A stretch of 64,000 nucleotides of DNA from positions 6,250,087 through 6,314,086 of the forward strand of contig NZ_JAPDNR010000001.1 in assembly GCF_025989125.1 (NCBI RefSeq). Direction: 5' to 3'. Positions within the stretch are counted from its first letter, which is position 1; each line of letters starts with the position of its first letter. Made by a program: the position numbers and the translations under genes. This document shows, one piece after another, positions 32,208-41,811 of this stretch. The stretch is from Chitinophaga nivalis. GTDB taxonomy: Bacteria; Bacteroidota; Bacteroidia; Chitinophagales; Chitinophagaceae. Below the pieces are notes generated by a model that saw nothing but the letters and a program-made list of their open reading frames with translations, was not told the DNA's origin and did no database searches.

Positions 32208-35200
32208 TTAATTACTCTTCAAATAAAAACGTACATCATCAATATTACCAGGTATCTGCATCCGGTAGGAATTGGTACTGCCGGCGCCGGTCAATACCAC
32301 TTCCTGTTCCTTATTGACCCACTCATTCCCTATTCTTACCCACCAGGAAAGTACATATTTACCCGGAAAAAGTCCTGTCAGCAGTTTATCGAAAAACATA
32401 CCTGTTGGCGGCAAATCTTCGCTATCGCTGTCAAAACTTTTAGTACCCGTTCTGGCAATGTAACTCGTGATACCAGGGATATTTTCCGTTTCAAAGCTGG
32501 TGGCAAAGATATCCGGCTGGTTACCTTCATCTTTGGGAGCACTATATTTGTAGCTGATCACCTGTTTGATATTGCCTTTATGATCCCGAATGGCCTGCAA
32601 CCGCTGGAAGTTATCGTACTCATAGTAGGTAATCTCTCCTTTGGCATTGGTAGTACTCAGTAATCCTATCAGCGGATCATACACGCAGGTGTTCATCTCC
32701 GCATCGATAGGATGCAGCCGGATTTCATCGATATAGCAATTGGTAGATTGAAAACGGAAAGTCGTCTGGCCGGAGATCACTTTTTCATACATGGACCAGC
32801 CATTATTATTGGGTCCGGAGATCTGCTTAAAACCATCCCCAGGCGCCGCATTAGCTGGCGACTTAAACCACATCGTCACCCGGTACTTTTTTGCCGGGTT
32901 CAGGTTGGTCTTGGTAATATATCCCGGTACGGCATCAAACATCATCGCCCTTTTACCTGTAACGGATACTGCTTCATTCAGTCCATCATAGACAAAGTTA
33001 CCCGACTGCGCGGATTCAAAGCTGGAATAGGCAAAGTCATCTTCCTTCGCATTTTTCACTTCAGCAATCGGATAAATGTTATTGTTATCCCACAGGTAAC
33101 CTGTCAGCTGTTCATGCTGCACTGCCCGGATAGGATTGCCCAATCTGTCAAAAGCATCGAAACGCACCTCTTCCTTATAATACCTGCCATCCCATCTCAG
33201 ATCACCGGAAGCTACGGACGACTCGGAAAAGTCTGTCACGGATGCTGTCAGCTCTGTTTTCAGATACCGGATCGGCACCAGGTATTTGTTCTTTTCAATA
33301 CCATATTGTGTCATCTCGCCAGACAACAGGCGACGCTGATTATTCACCTCTTTGAAGTTGGTTATTTCAAGTGGTGCTGCAATAATATTTTTCACCCGCA
33401 TCCAATCCAGTTCCAGTGGTGGCGGTACATTACCAGTATTATTGAAGTAGTCCAGCGGATATTTATACTTCGTTACCAGCTTTTCATTCTGACTGGAGAA
33501 AGTATTTTTTTCCGTTACCCCCATATGGGTGTTGCTACCATAGCTATAATTCTCTACCGTAGTGATATTGCCGGCAGGACTATACCTGGTGGTAGTAGTG
33601 GACGTTGGTACATTGGCGCGATGGGCAATGATTTCATACTTACAATAAGACATATGGGACATATAGATCCCTTCATCATAGTTAATCAAATTGTAGGAAA
33701 GTCCATACACACTCTTTTTCTTTTTGATATTGCTCCCATCGTAGATCGCATACGTGTACACCACTTCCTCTTTGGGGCTACCAGCTGCATCCAGGGTGGT
33801 CTGTTTGATGAGCTTCCCTCTGCACCAATCCACATCCGGATGCGGCGGATAAGGATTCACATTGATCTGGTTACGATAGTGGACGATAGATCTCAGGTAT
33901 TCCTGATAACTTTGCTCTGTACGAAAGTTGTTCCTATTCATGTTGTGATCCACATACCTGACAATGCTGGCATTATACAGGTTATAGGTAGGATCATCTC
34001 TGTCGCCGTATTTTGCCGGCATACTATATTCATACACCACACTCCCATTATTCTCTGCATTGTTATCGGAAGTACTTTTCTCCGTCACCCGCAAATAGCC
34101 CACCGGACTCCCCGCCGTAGCGCCCAGAATGCCCTGGGAAAAACTATACAGTTTTTGCTGATCCAGGGCTGCCTCTCCAAACACGGGGAGAGAAACCAAT
34201 CGGCCACTGCTGGCGCCCCCCGCATCCGTATAGGTATATATTTTTACCAGCGAAGCCGTATTATCGCCCGCATTGGCGAAACTCCGGATACGTTTTATCC
34301 GCAGGCCGCCACCATAATAATCACAGTTTTCCAGCCGGAAGGCATGGGATTCATATTCATAGGCCACCCGTCCGCCAGTGGGATAGATAATACCAATCAG
34401 GGAACCGGTCTTCACTTGCGCAGTATCAGGCAATCTGTTGCCATAGAGCATCACCTGCTCTCCTGCCGGTGGGTTACAAGGCCGGTATACCCGAAACCGA
34501 TCGCTTCCCGTCAAAGAAGGGTAATAGTAGAGCGTGGGGTCCAGACTGAGATTATTGGTAGCAGCATTGAAATAGCCCCACATATCCTGCTGAAAGGAAA
34601 AACGGTGCGGCAATGCCGTGCGCATATCGTACTGAAAAATGTAAGGCGGATTCTCCACAAAGTCGGTGCCTATCTCCGTTATTTTATCCAGCTTCAGGCG
34701 TTTATAGCCAACAGCGATATAATCCGGCGGCACCCGGATGGGAGGATTAGAGTTTACGAAAATCTCCTTGAACTTCTCTGTAGGAGGGCCTACAAAATAG
34801 GAGTAGTTCAGGCGAAAGGCTTTCTGCACCTTCGTTGTATTTTTATTACGGATCTCCACCTTAGAGATGGCATTATTGAAACTATAGGTATCCTCGCGCT
34901 GGTGTTGGGCAATAAAATTAATCTCTTCCTGTGCGGTTTCAATTTTACTGATCCTCTTTTTGTGTGTGGAAGTAGTGAGCCCCAAAGAAATAGTAGACAC
35001 GCCTTCATAAGGTTTGCCGCTGATATAGGTGCCTTTTACCCTTCCTTCCGCCGGCCGGTTCCAGGAATATTCTGCTTCATCTTCATAGGTGAAGGTGATT
35101 TCTTCTTCATACACCGTTTTCACCGCAGATAAATACCAGGCAGAATTATACTTACTGATCGTATAGGAATAACTTTCTATATCCTGCATCGGATCATCCG

Positions 35201-35996
35201 GTCTATATCTCCAAAACATGTCCATCGTGGAATATGCCTTATTCTCCACATCTTCCACAGCATTAAAAAAATATTGGGTTCCATCATTATCGACGATCGT
35301 AAAAGCAACAATCTTTCCCTGCGCATCCAGGGTATGCGTCACCTGCATATCCTGGTTCGGAAATAACATGGCCCGTTGTACATTGCCTTCTATATCAAAT
35401 ACAAATTTTCCGGACTTATTACCGAAAGAAAAATAAAACAGATCGGGCTCCAGGTCATTCATCCCCTGCATGGAATATTTCGCCTGATTATAGTTGGCCT
35501 TCATTTTTTCCAGGGTAGCAAAGGTATATAACTGGTCTGCGCTATTGCCATCGAAGTCGCGCAACACTTCATATTTTCCCGACCAGAAACGACCGATCCG
35601 GGGATGCTCCGCACTGGGATCTGTCGATTCCGGCCGGTCTGTCAGCCTGCTGATCACCTCTCCTTTATTATAATCATCCGGAATATCCTTGACCACCCGG
35701 GTAATCACACCGCCGGCCGAAAGGCTCCAGTTGGTACCTACATTCGAGGCCTCTTCCTCCACTTTTACACCGCCTGCATGATAGCGCAGCTCAACAGGCA
35801 ACGTATAGCCTTTCAGCTTTACTGTCCATAAGGGTATTTTAATTTCAGGTACACCCGTGTAGGTGCTGACCGGATTATCCACATACTTGGCCAGGGCCGA
35901 TGGCGTCGCACTCGGTGGCATGACTATCCTGTTCTGGGCACAGGCAGGACGCCACCAGAGCAATGGTAATGCCAATAACAGATATTTATTTTTCAT
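32208..35996 (-). CDS. Giant secreted YD/RHS-related protein without toxin domain
   Basis: 1262 residues with a Sec signal peptide (KYLLLALPLLWW...ACAQ). The N-terminal part (STYTGVPEIKIPLWTVKL, LRYHAGGVKVEEEASNVGTNWSLSAGGVITR) is the opening typical of Bacteroidota SpvB/RHS-like secreted proteins. A long beta-rich middle follows, and a YD-repeat-like stretch near residue 1150 (ITYYEYDNFQRLQAIRDHKGNIKQVI). The C-terminus is a carbohydrate-binding-like beta domain ending DDVRFYLKSN, with no RHS core boundary motif and no toxin domain. It lies downstream of the RHS-metzincin locus in the same direction. Role unknown; such proteins often sit in pairs with a true RHS protein. Confidence 0.9.
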   Translation of the reverse strand: MKNKYLLLALPLLWWRPACAQNRIVMPPSATPSALAKYVDNPVSTYTGVPEIKIPLWTVKLKGYTLPVELRYHAGGVKVEEEASNVGTNWSLSAGGVITRVVKDIPDDYNKGEVISRLTDRPESTDPSAEHPRIGRFWSGKYEVLRDFDGNSADQLYTFATLEKMKANYNQAKYSMQGMNDLEPDLFYFSFGNKSGKFVFDIEGNVQRAMLFPNQDMQVTHTLDAQGKIVAFTIVDNDGTQYFFNAVEDVENKAYSTMDMFWRYRPDDPMQDIESYSYTISKYNSAWYLSAVKTVYEEEITFTYEDEAEYSWNRPAEGRVKGTYISGKPYEGVSTISLGLTTSTHKKRISKIETAQEEINFIAQHQREDTYSFNNAISKVEIRNKNTTKVQKAFRLNYSYFVGPPTEKFKEIFVNSNPPIRVPPDYIAVGYKRLKLDKITEIGTDFVENPPYIFQYDMRTALPHRFSFQQDMWGYFNAATNNLSLDPTLYYYPSLTGSDRFRVYRPCNPPAGEQVMLYGNRLPDTAQVKTGSLIGIIYPTGGRVAYEYESHAFRLENCDYYGGGLRIKRIRSFANAGDNTASLVKIYTYTDAGGASSGRLVSLPVFGEAALDQQKLYSFSQGILGATAGSPVGYLRVTEKSTSDNNAENNGSVVYEYSMPAKYGDRDDPTYNLYNASIVRYVDHNMNRNNFRTEQSYQEYLRSIVHYRNQINVNPYPPHPDVDWCRGKLIKQTTLDAAGSPKEEVVYTYAIYDGSNIKKKKSVYGLSYNLINYDEGIYMSHMSYCKYEIIAHRANVPTSTTTTRYSPAGNITTVENYSYGSNTHMGVTEKNTFSSQNEKLVTKYKYPLDYFNNTGNVPPPLELDWMRVKNIIAAPLEITNFKEVNNQRRLLSGEMTQYGIEKNKYLVPIRYLKTELTASVTDFSESSVASGDLRWDGRYYKEEVRFDAFDRLGNPIRAVQHEQLTGYLWDNNNIYPIAEVKNAKEDDFAYSSFESAQSGNFVYDGLNEAVSVTGKRAMMFDAVPGYITKTNLNPAKKYRVTMWFKSPANAAPGDGFKQISGPNNNGWSMYEKVISGQTTFRFQSTNCYIDEIRLHPIDAEMNTCVYDPLIGLLSTTNAKGEITYYEYDNFQRLQAIRDHKGNIKQVISYKYSAPKDEGNQPDIFATSFETENIPGITSYIARTGTKSFDSDSEDLPPTGMFFDKLLTGLFPGKYVLSWWVRIGNEWVNKEQEVVLTGAGSTNSYRMQIPGNIDDVRFYLKSN

Positions 35997-36022
35997 AGTA
36001 AAGAGATTCGTACAGATAAAGT

Positions 36023-36211
36023 TTACAATAGGTGTTTTAGTTGGATGTTCCAGCTACCGGCGAAGGGCAATATCAGTTCCCCTCCCGGCAGCTCCACTTC
36101 ATAAGAATCCGGTAAGCACTTCTCCGCTTTCAGGGTAAAGCTACGTACCAATAACGGGCTAGCTAAACGCGGTTCACAACGGGTCGCCAGGATACTTGTC
36201 TGTCGTTTCAT
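36023..36211 (-). CDS. Small open frame before the giant YD gene, possibly a truncated gene start
   Basis: 62 codons from ATG 36211 (MKRQTSILATRC), 27 bp before the start of the giant YD gene. The composition looks coding (FTLKAEKCLPDSYEVELPGG). Its start MKRQTSIL resembles the start MKQRISIL of the RHS-metzincin gene, and both lie about 235 bp downstream of the same 35-bp element. It may be a small gene or the remnant of an RHS gene start. Function unknown. Confidence 0.35.
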   Translation of the reverse strand: MKRQTSILATRCEPRLASPLLVRSFTLKAEKCLPDSYEVELPGGELILPFAGSWNIQLKHLL

Positions 36212-36373
36212 ACACTTGAATAGGGACGATAATTTTATGGTACAGTAAATCGGGTAAAATTTAAAATCGGGCAATTTAGCATATTATCATGTACTTTTTC
36301 ACAAACACCCGCTGCTTACACATCCGTCATTTTATCTACATTAAAAATGTACAAAAACCAGTACCGTACTTAC

Positions 36374-36418
36374 TTTACACTTACAGTGTCTTGCTGCACA
36401 CTGGTATTCCAGTGTAAA
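36374..36418. promoter_or_regulatory. Nested inverted repeats upstream of the giant YD locus
   Basis: TTTACACT/AGTGTAAA (36374-36381, 36411-36418) encloses a tighter perfect repeat ACACTGG/CCAGTGT with a 4-nt loop (36398-36415). Possible operator or RNA hairpin in the leader; no U-run. Confidence 0.35.
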
Positions 36419-36450
36419 TAATAAATAATATCCGCAGTACTGAATGACGA

Positions 36451-36485
36451 ATCGGGAATTTTTTTCCATCACGATGGTTTGAGTA
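36451..36485 (-). promoter_or_regulatory. 35-bp repeated element, copy 1
   Basis: 30 of 35 positions match the copy at 41621-41655. Both begin ATCGGGAA, carry a short palindrome at the same place (here CCATC-AC-GATGG) and end TTGAGTA. It lies 240 bp upstream of the ATG at 36211. Candidate shared regulatory site. Confidence 0.55.
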
Positions 36486-36538
36486 ACCAGCTAATCAAGG
36501 GTACATGCTTTTGCTAAAAACAGTGATGAACAAATAAA

Positions 36539-36568
36539 TGTATGGCAGACAATCATATCTGCCATACA
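36539..36568 (-). terminator. Terminator-like hairpin after the lipoprotein gene
   Basis: Perfect 11-bp arms (TGTATGGCAGA and its complement) with an 8-nt loop, 20 bp after the stop of the lipoprotein gene. Only a weak U-rich tail follows. Confidence 0.7.
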
Positions 36569-36587
36569 GTAAAAACCCATTTTTTAT

Positions 36588-37187
36588 TTATGGCAACTTA
36601 AACCGGATGTCATGAAACAGCGACAGTAACGTCTGATTACTCAAACTATCCAGGTGATGACCATACAGGTGAAATTGCAGCCGCCCACCATCATCCTTAC
36701 GCAGGCTATCGACAAACATACCAGTTATTCCACCCTTGCGCACGTCCCGCGGAAAGGTAGTCTTGATACGGTACCCTGCAATGCTTTTATACAATACATT
36801 CTGTTTCCTGAACTCATCTATATCGGCATTCGGCTTATTTGTGTAGACGATGACTGCAGGATCTACCAGCGATGTATCCAGCGTATGCCGGAGCGAATCA
36901 CTGTTGTAGGGATAATATACCAGCTCCGGATCAGTTTCCGCCAGATTATCTATACCATGTCCGAAACGGTAATACAACGTATCCCGCTGCTGCAGCAACA
37001 ACATTCCACTGTCTCCCTCCGGTGATGCCGTCAGTACCTGCAGTGAAACATCCGCCGGATGCGCCAGGCTAAACCCAGGCGCCTGTAACACGGGTAGTTG
37101 AGTATCTGCCGAATGACAACCAGCCAGTAAAATACCAGCTGTCAGCCACCATTTAAAAACCTGCTTTTTTTGCCTTTTCCTGATCAT
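36588..37187 (-). CDS. Lipoprotein overlapping the RHS-metzincin gene, candidate immunity protein
   Basis: 199 residues from ATG 37187. The signal MIRKRQKKQVFKWWLTAGILLAGC ends in a lipobox (LLAGC), so the product is a lipoprotein. The mature part is a single about 175-residue domain without recognisable motif. The start lies 35 bp inside the 3' end of the RHS-metzincin gene in another frame, so the two are translationally linked and expressed together. In polymorphic toxin systems the gene directly after the toxin usually encodes immunity; a membrane-anchored partner would fit a toxin acting outside the cytoplasm. That role is inference. A longer frame from 37286 exists, but its extra N-terminus would bury the signal peptide. 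Confidence 0.75.
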   Translation of the reverse strand: MIRKRQKKQVFKWWLTAGILLAGCHSADTQLPVLQAPGFSLAHPADVSLQVLTASPEGDSGMLLLQQRDTLYYRFGHGIDNLAETDPELVYYPYNSDSLRHTLDTSLVDPAVIVYTNKPNADIDEFRKQNVLYKSIAGYRIKTTFPRDVRKGGITGMFVDSLRKDDGGRLQFHLYGHHLDSLSNQTLLSLFHDIRFKLP

Positions 37188-40100
37188 AGGAGTTATTGGT
37201 TTTTTCCAGAAATTCTTTTGCTTCTTTTTGGGCATTTTTTGGTCCCATGTGGTGGCTACCATCCTGCATACCACCAAATACACCATACATTTGTTTCCTT
37301 TGTTTTTCTGTTGTCTTATTATTCTTCGGTGTAGGATTCATCATATTGGTATTATCACCCTCCACATGCGTCAGCCCCATATTATGCCCCATTTCATGCT
37401 GTACCAGGTTTTTATTACTGATAGATTTACCTTCCACTGCTGCCGTCTGCCCCTGTAGTTCGGCCCGTCCGGCTGGTTCCAGCTTATCAGTAGGTTTACT
37501 CTTCTGTACATCATCTACCACCAGCATCACATTTTCCGCGTTATTTACCTGGTTGATATTGGTAGCCATTTTATGTTCGATGCTTACATTCACGATCATT
37601 TTCATATCCTGCTTCGCTCCTGCCTCTCCTTTCTTTACATCCAATGTCGTACTATAAGTAGCATCATTATAACCAGATCCTGCTACCTGCGTTGCATTGT
37701 AAATGCTGGTACCGGAAAGATTAATCACGTTGTATTTAATACTGATATCCACCGTCCGGGTAATCGCACCGGTTTTGGCATCCTTCGTGGTTTTAATCAC
37801 CACATCATAATCCGTATTCCCATCAGGATCTACTTTGGTAATAGGATTGTTCCGTACGTAGGTATACGGGCTGACATCAATAGATTTATCCAGCAACGGA
37901 TCTATCGAATGCCACCTGCCCAGCTGCGCATCATACATCCTTTTTCCGTAATCATACCACTCCAGCCCACTCTCATCCGCAAACTCTTTTTGCTGCAACT
38001 CCTTGCCATTATACTTGCTCCGGTTCTCCGGGTACTTTCCACCCGTAAGCGCCGTACCACTGATGCCTGCCATGGTCAATCCAAACGGATAATAATGCGT
38101 TTCCTCCAGGATAGGCCCGGGACTTAATCCCGCGGTGACATTATCGAAATAAACATCCTGTGCACTTTCATTCGACGTATATACATACAGGTAACCACTC
38201 CGCTTCATTACCGTCTTTTCCTGTACCAATGTCTGCAACTGGTCCGGCGTCGCCTTCACAGATTTCACACCGCTGTTTTCATCCACTAATTTAAACTGTT
38301 CATCAAACAGTACAAAGTTCAGATAAGCTTTAGGCTTATCCGTGTTGTAGCGCTCCGGATCTTTTTCTTTCATCCGCTGGTAATCATGCTGATAGAAATT
38401 GGTCGTGAAAGGCGTAGTCGCTGCCTGCCCTGCCACTCCGTGCGCACCGGCTTCCTGTATACCGCTGCCACTGAAAGCAGCAGCCAGGTCGGCCAGCATC
38501 GTTTCCGCCGGCGCCATGGCCTGCTTATTGTCTGCTGGCCCCTGCGATTTATAGAATGCCTGGGCGCCCAGCTGTACGGTATCTCCTGCCATCACTTTCA
38601 ATACGAGGGAAGGCCCTATTTTTTTACCACCGGATTTTGCATTCAGCTTCGCCAGGAACTCATTCTTATCCCCTGCCTGCGCACCCGGATACCCTGCGGG
38701 TTTAGGCGCACGGGTTTCTTCTATATTGCTGAAAAGCGCATTTTCTTTCGCGGCACTGGCCTTTTCCATGGTGGCGGCGTACAGGCTGAAATCCGTTTGC
38801 TCCGTCAGTATCATCCGTGTGCTCTGCTGGTGATCGCGGACAAAATAATCATATACCGGTGCTCCAGGCTGCCCTGCTTTGACTACCCAGCGCACACGCC
38901 CTTCCTCATGCGGAAAATGCTGTAAAGTATCATTTCTATAGATAAACCCACCCATATAATCCGTTACCGTACGTTTTACCGGATTCACTGTTTTATCCTC
39001 TACGGTTTTACGCAGCTTATTGCCGGCCGCATCATACTGATAGTAAATAATACCCTTACTACCCATATCTACCTTGTCCGGCAGATTCAGGTAATTGTAG
39101 GTAATGCCGTTCAGTGCAATCCCTTTATTCAGGTCCTGGATCAGATTCCCGTTTTTATCATAGTCATAGTCCTGGTTATTCTTGCCATTCAACTCTTTGA
39201 AGTCGCCCAGCACCGATGAAGGATCTACCACATCATCCACTACCCCCTGCAGGCGGTTACCATCATTACGATAGGTATAGGTCAGCTTGTCGATAGCATT
39301 GCTGGTACCATTTTTCATACCGTGCTGCGTCATGGCTTTGATATTCCCATTGGCATCATAGGCCGTATTAGGGTCAGTACCATTACCCAGTACCACGTCA
39401 AAGTTCACCCCGCGACTATTATCCCAGATATTATACAGTTGGGCAAAATCCGCCTTTAACAGCCGGTTGGCAGCATCATAGGTATAGCCATAGGAACGGC
39501 GCTGGCCATCTCCTTTACTTCTCCAGGTGACGCCGGCAATATTGCCGTTGAGCTGGTTAGTCGTATAGCCATAATCGTAAGACAGCTCCATACCAAAGAA
39601 ATGCGCTACATCCGACTGTATATAGTTCTTGTTAATTCCTTTCAGCCAGCCCCGGATATTGTAGTCATATTCCAGGGATTCGAGGTTATTCCCCAGGGTC
39701 TTTTTCTTCAGCAGTCCCAGCTCATTATATTCATTTACTACCAGGGTTTTCACAGGCAGGCTGTTTAGCTGTTGCTGTATCTTCGTCACCCGGTTGCCAT
39801 GATCATAGCTCATCAGCGTCAATATCCGGGTGGCCGGCGTCTGGGTACTTTTCACATTGGCATGATGCAAATAGGTAGCCACCACCTTATCACTGAAATT
39901 ATAACGGGTACTCACAGCATCCCGGCTACCACTGAGATTATCGGAGATCACCTGTATAACCCTTCCTTTCGCATCATAGTAGGTAGTTGCCAGCAACCAC
40001 TGATCGGTATTTAATACCCTCACCTTCTGACCGGTGATCTGTCCCCAGCCCGTACCGTTGGTGGTGCTGATTGGTTCCGCATTCGGCTCGCCGGTGATGA

Positions 40101-41388
40101 GCTTATCCATATCCGTATTCCGGAAAGGCTGCGCGCCGGCATAATCATAGTTATCATAGTAAGTATAGCTCAACGGGGTCAGTTTCGCCTGATCCAATAC
40201 TGGTACCGGGTTTGCACCGGTTAAGGCATCCAGCGTATTTTGCAGTGTTTGCCGGCTGTCGGGCACATTATACAGCGCCTTCATGGTAACCCGGTCCAAT
40301 GCATCATACAGGGTCACCAGCCATTGATTTTTAGCGGCCATCACGGCATCCCTGAAAAACACCTGACGGTTACGGGTATCATGCACCAGTTCCGTAGGCA
40401 CCTGCACCCCCGGCACCCATTTTTCAATCATGCGTTTACGACCATCATAGCGGTATTGAAAACACAGCTCCGCGACCACGGTGGCATTCAGCTGCCAGTT
40501 GTTACCGGCAAGCCAGGCGACTGCCTTAGGCGATAATACAAAACGCAGGTTATTCAGGTCATCGTAGATATAATAAGTACTCAGCCAGCCACTATGCCCT
40601 GTAGCAACGGTAGGTTGTACCTGTACTTTTTTCAGCACTACCTGCCCTTCCTTATCTTTGAACTCTACTACGCTGAATCCTCTTTCATCTTTCAATACCT
40701 CTTTATACAGGGTACCAGGCGCATAGCTACCGGATCTTACCGGCATACCACCGGCGGCCGGTAAAGTCCAGCTGATAACGGTATCCGTAACCGCATTTAC
40801 CTGGTATTCATTGGTAACAGGTTTATTACCGCCTACGCTGCCCCAGCTGTTACCCGGCGCAAAGTTTCTCAGGGGCCTGTTGAGCGGAGAGCCATCAAAA
40901 GCCGTCTCCGCATAATGCACCTGTTCTTTGTTGCCATAGGTGGTATTCATAAAAGAAGCCTGTTCTGTAAAAGGCTGTTGCTTAAACTGTCCGTCGGCAC
41001 CCGTAGCTACATAAGGCAGGTATTGATAACGCTCACGCCCAAACGCATCATAAACGACAGGGGTCACCAGGTCTTTTTTTGCCGGACTGCTCCCCTTACC
41101 AACAGTCTGCAGCAACCTGCCCAATCCATCGAAATACTGCGTAGTTTGTTTCACCTGTGTCACATCCACATTGCTGATCACTACAGCCACATCTGTAAAT
41201 GGTTTGAATGGCTCCCAGGTGCGTACATAGTTAATAACATTATTCGTATAGCCGGGAGGGGTAGGCTGAACGGGAACAACAGGTTGCTTACTATTGTTAT
41301 CCGGCCGGTTCTGGGCCTCCAGCACCAGCGGGCCAGCCATACATAGCCCGCATAGGGCCGGTAACAAGATACTTATGCGTTGTTTCAT
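37153..41388 (-). CDS. Secreted RHS protein with C-terminal metzincin-type protease domain
   Basis: 1411 residues from ATG 41388 (MKQRISILLPALCGLC), which begins a good Sec signal; a frame from 41439 would add 17 residues before it. The N-terminal domain is DUF6443-like (YFDGLGRLLQTVGKGSSP). Many YD repeats follow (YTYDAANRLLKADF, DYDKNGNLIQDLNKG), then the RHS core (YYPFGLTMAGIS, RMYDAQLGRWHSIDPL) that closes with NPITKVDPDG. The last about 235 residues differ and contain HEMGHNMGLTH (from His1331), the HExxHxxGxxH zinc site of metzincin proteases. NMMNP follows eight residues later, as expected for a Met-turn. This is the layout of polymorphic toxins: conserved shell, variable C-terminal enzyme. 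Targets are unknown; a housekeeping surface protease is an alternative. The overlapping lipoprotein gene follows. Confidence 0.92.
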   Translation of the reverse strand: MKQRISILLPALCGLCMAGPLVLEAQNRPDNNSKQPVVPVQPTPPGYTNNVINYVRTWEPFKPFTDVAVVISNVDVTQVKQTTQYFDGLGRLLQTVGKGSSPAKKDLVTPVVYDAFGRERYQYLPYVATGADGQFKQQPFTEQASFMNTTYGNKEQVHYAETAFDGSPLNRPLRNFAPGNSWGSVGGNKPVTNEYQVNAVTDTVISWTLPAAGGMPVRSGSYAPGTLYKEVLKDERGFSVVEFKDKEGQVVLKKVQVQPTVATGHSGWLSTYYIYDDLNNLRFVLSPKAVAWLAGNNWQLNATVVAELCFQYRYDGRKRMIEKWVPGVQVPTELVHDTRNRQVFFRDAVMAAKNQWLVTLYDALDRVTMKALYNVPDSRQTLQNTLDALTGANPVPVLDQAKLTPLSYTYYDNYDYAGAQPFRNTDMDKLITGEPNAEPISTTNGTGWGQITGQKVRVLNTDQWLLATTYYDAKGRVIQVISDNLSGSRDAVSTRYNFSDKVVATYLHHANVKSTQTPATRILTLMSYDHGNRVTKIQQQLNSLPVKTLVVNEYNELGLLKKKTLGNNLESLEYDYNIRGWLKGINKNYIQSDVAHFFGMELSYDYGYTTNQLNGNIAGVTWRSKGDGQRRSYGYTYDAANRLLKADFAQLYNIWDNSRGVNFDVVLGNGTDPNTAYDANGNIKAMTQHGMKNGTSNAIDKLTYTYRNDGNRLQGVVDDVVDPSSVLGDFKELNGKNNQDYDYDKNGNLIQDLNKGIALNGITYNYLNLPDKVDMGSKGIIYYQYDAAGNKLRKTVEDKTVNPVKRTVTDYMGGFIYRNDTLQHFPHEEGRVRWVVKAGQPGAPVYDYFVRDHQQSTRMILTEQTDFSLYAATMEKASAAKENALFSNIEETRAPKPAGYPGAQAGDKNEFLAKLNAKSGGKKIGPSLVLKVMAGDTVQLGAQAFYKSQGPADNKQAMAPAETMLADLAAAFSGSGIQEAGAHGVAGQAATTPFTTNFYQHDYQRMKEKDPERYNTDKPKAYLNFVLFDEQFKLVDENSGVKSVKATPDQLQTLVQEKTVMKRSGYLYVYTSNESAQDVYFDNVTAGLSPGPILEETHYYPFGLTMAGISGTALTGGKYPENRSKYNGKELQQKEFADESGLEWYDYGKRMYDAQLGRWHSIDPLLDKSIDVSPYTYVRNNPITKVDPDGNTDYDVVIKTTKDAKTGAITRTVDISIKYNVINLSGTSIYNATQVAGSGYNDATYSTTLDVKKGEAGAKQDMKMIVNVSIEHKMATNINQVNNAENVMLVVDDVQKSKPTDKLEPAGRAELQGQTAAVEGKSISNKNLVQHEMGHNMGLTHVEGDNTNMMNPTPKNNKTTEKQRKQMYGVFGGMQDGSHHMGPKNAQKEAKEFLEKTNNSYDQEKAKKAGF

Positions 41389-41620
41389 AAAATTCAATAG
41401 GTATAAGTATTTTAAGTACAGAAATCCAGGTGTTATCACTTATATACCGCCTCTCTTTCTTATCAGGTTCACTTATTTCATAGGTAGTGACAGGCTTTAT
41501 AAGGGTTCGTTATTTAACAGCATAAGTACTGATGATATACATGTTATTACAGGGTCAATCATCGCGATACCATCATATCTGCCCGTAAATAATATAATTA
41601 ATGACAGTATCAAATATCAA

Positions 41621-41655
41621 ATCGGGAAATTTTTATCATCATGATGTTTTGAGTA
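41621..41655 (-). promoter_or_regulatory. 35-bp repeated element, copy 2
   Basis: Matches 36451-36485 at 30 of 35 positions. Here the palindrome is perfect (CATCATGATG). It lies 233 bp upstream of the RHS-metzincin start, nearly the same distance as copy 1 from the ATG at 36211. Confidence 0.55.
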
Positions 41656-41751
41656 GATAAACTTTTCTCTCATGCCATTGCTATATTCAAAGTGTTTTAA
41701 ACGCTTTTTCCAATCGCACTATCCGGATAATCCTGTTTCGTTTTCTCCAAT

Positions 41752-41788
41752 AAAAAAAGCTGCCTCAAAATTGTTTTTGAGACAGCCC
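41752..41788 (-). terminator. Intrinsic terminator of the secreted coiled-coil protein gene
   Basis: On the minus strand a GCTGTCTCAAAA stem pairs with TTTTGAGGCAGC (one G-U) around a short loop and runs into seven U. It lies 24 bp after the stop at 41812. Confidence 0.88.
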
Positions 41789-41811
41789 TGTTACAGTAAT
41801 ATGCGGTTCTT

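Noticed and set aside
32712..35132. 806-codon plus-strand frame opposite the giant YD gene
   Set aside because: Antisense shadow; the minus-strand frame has a signal peptide, family motifs and a terminator.
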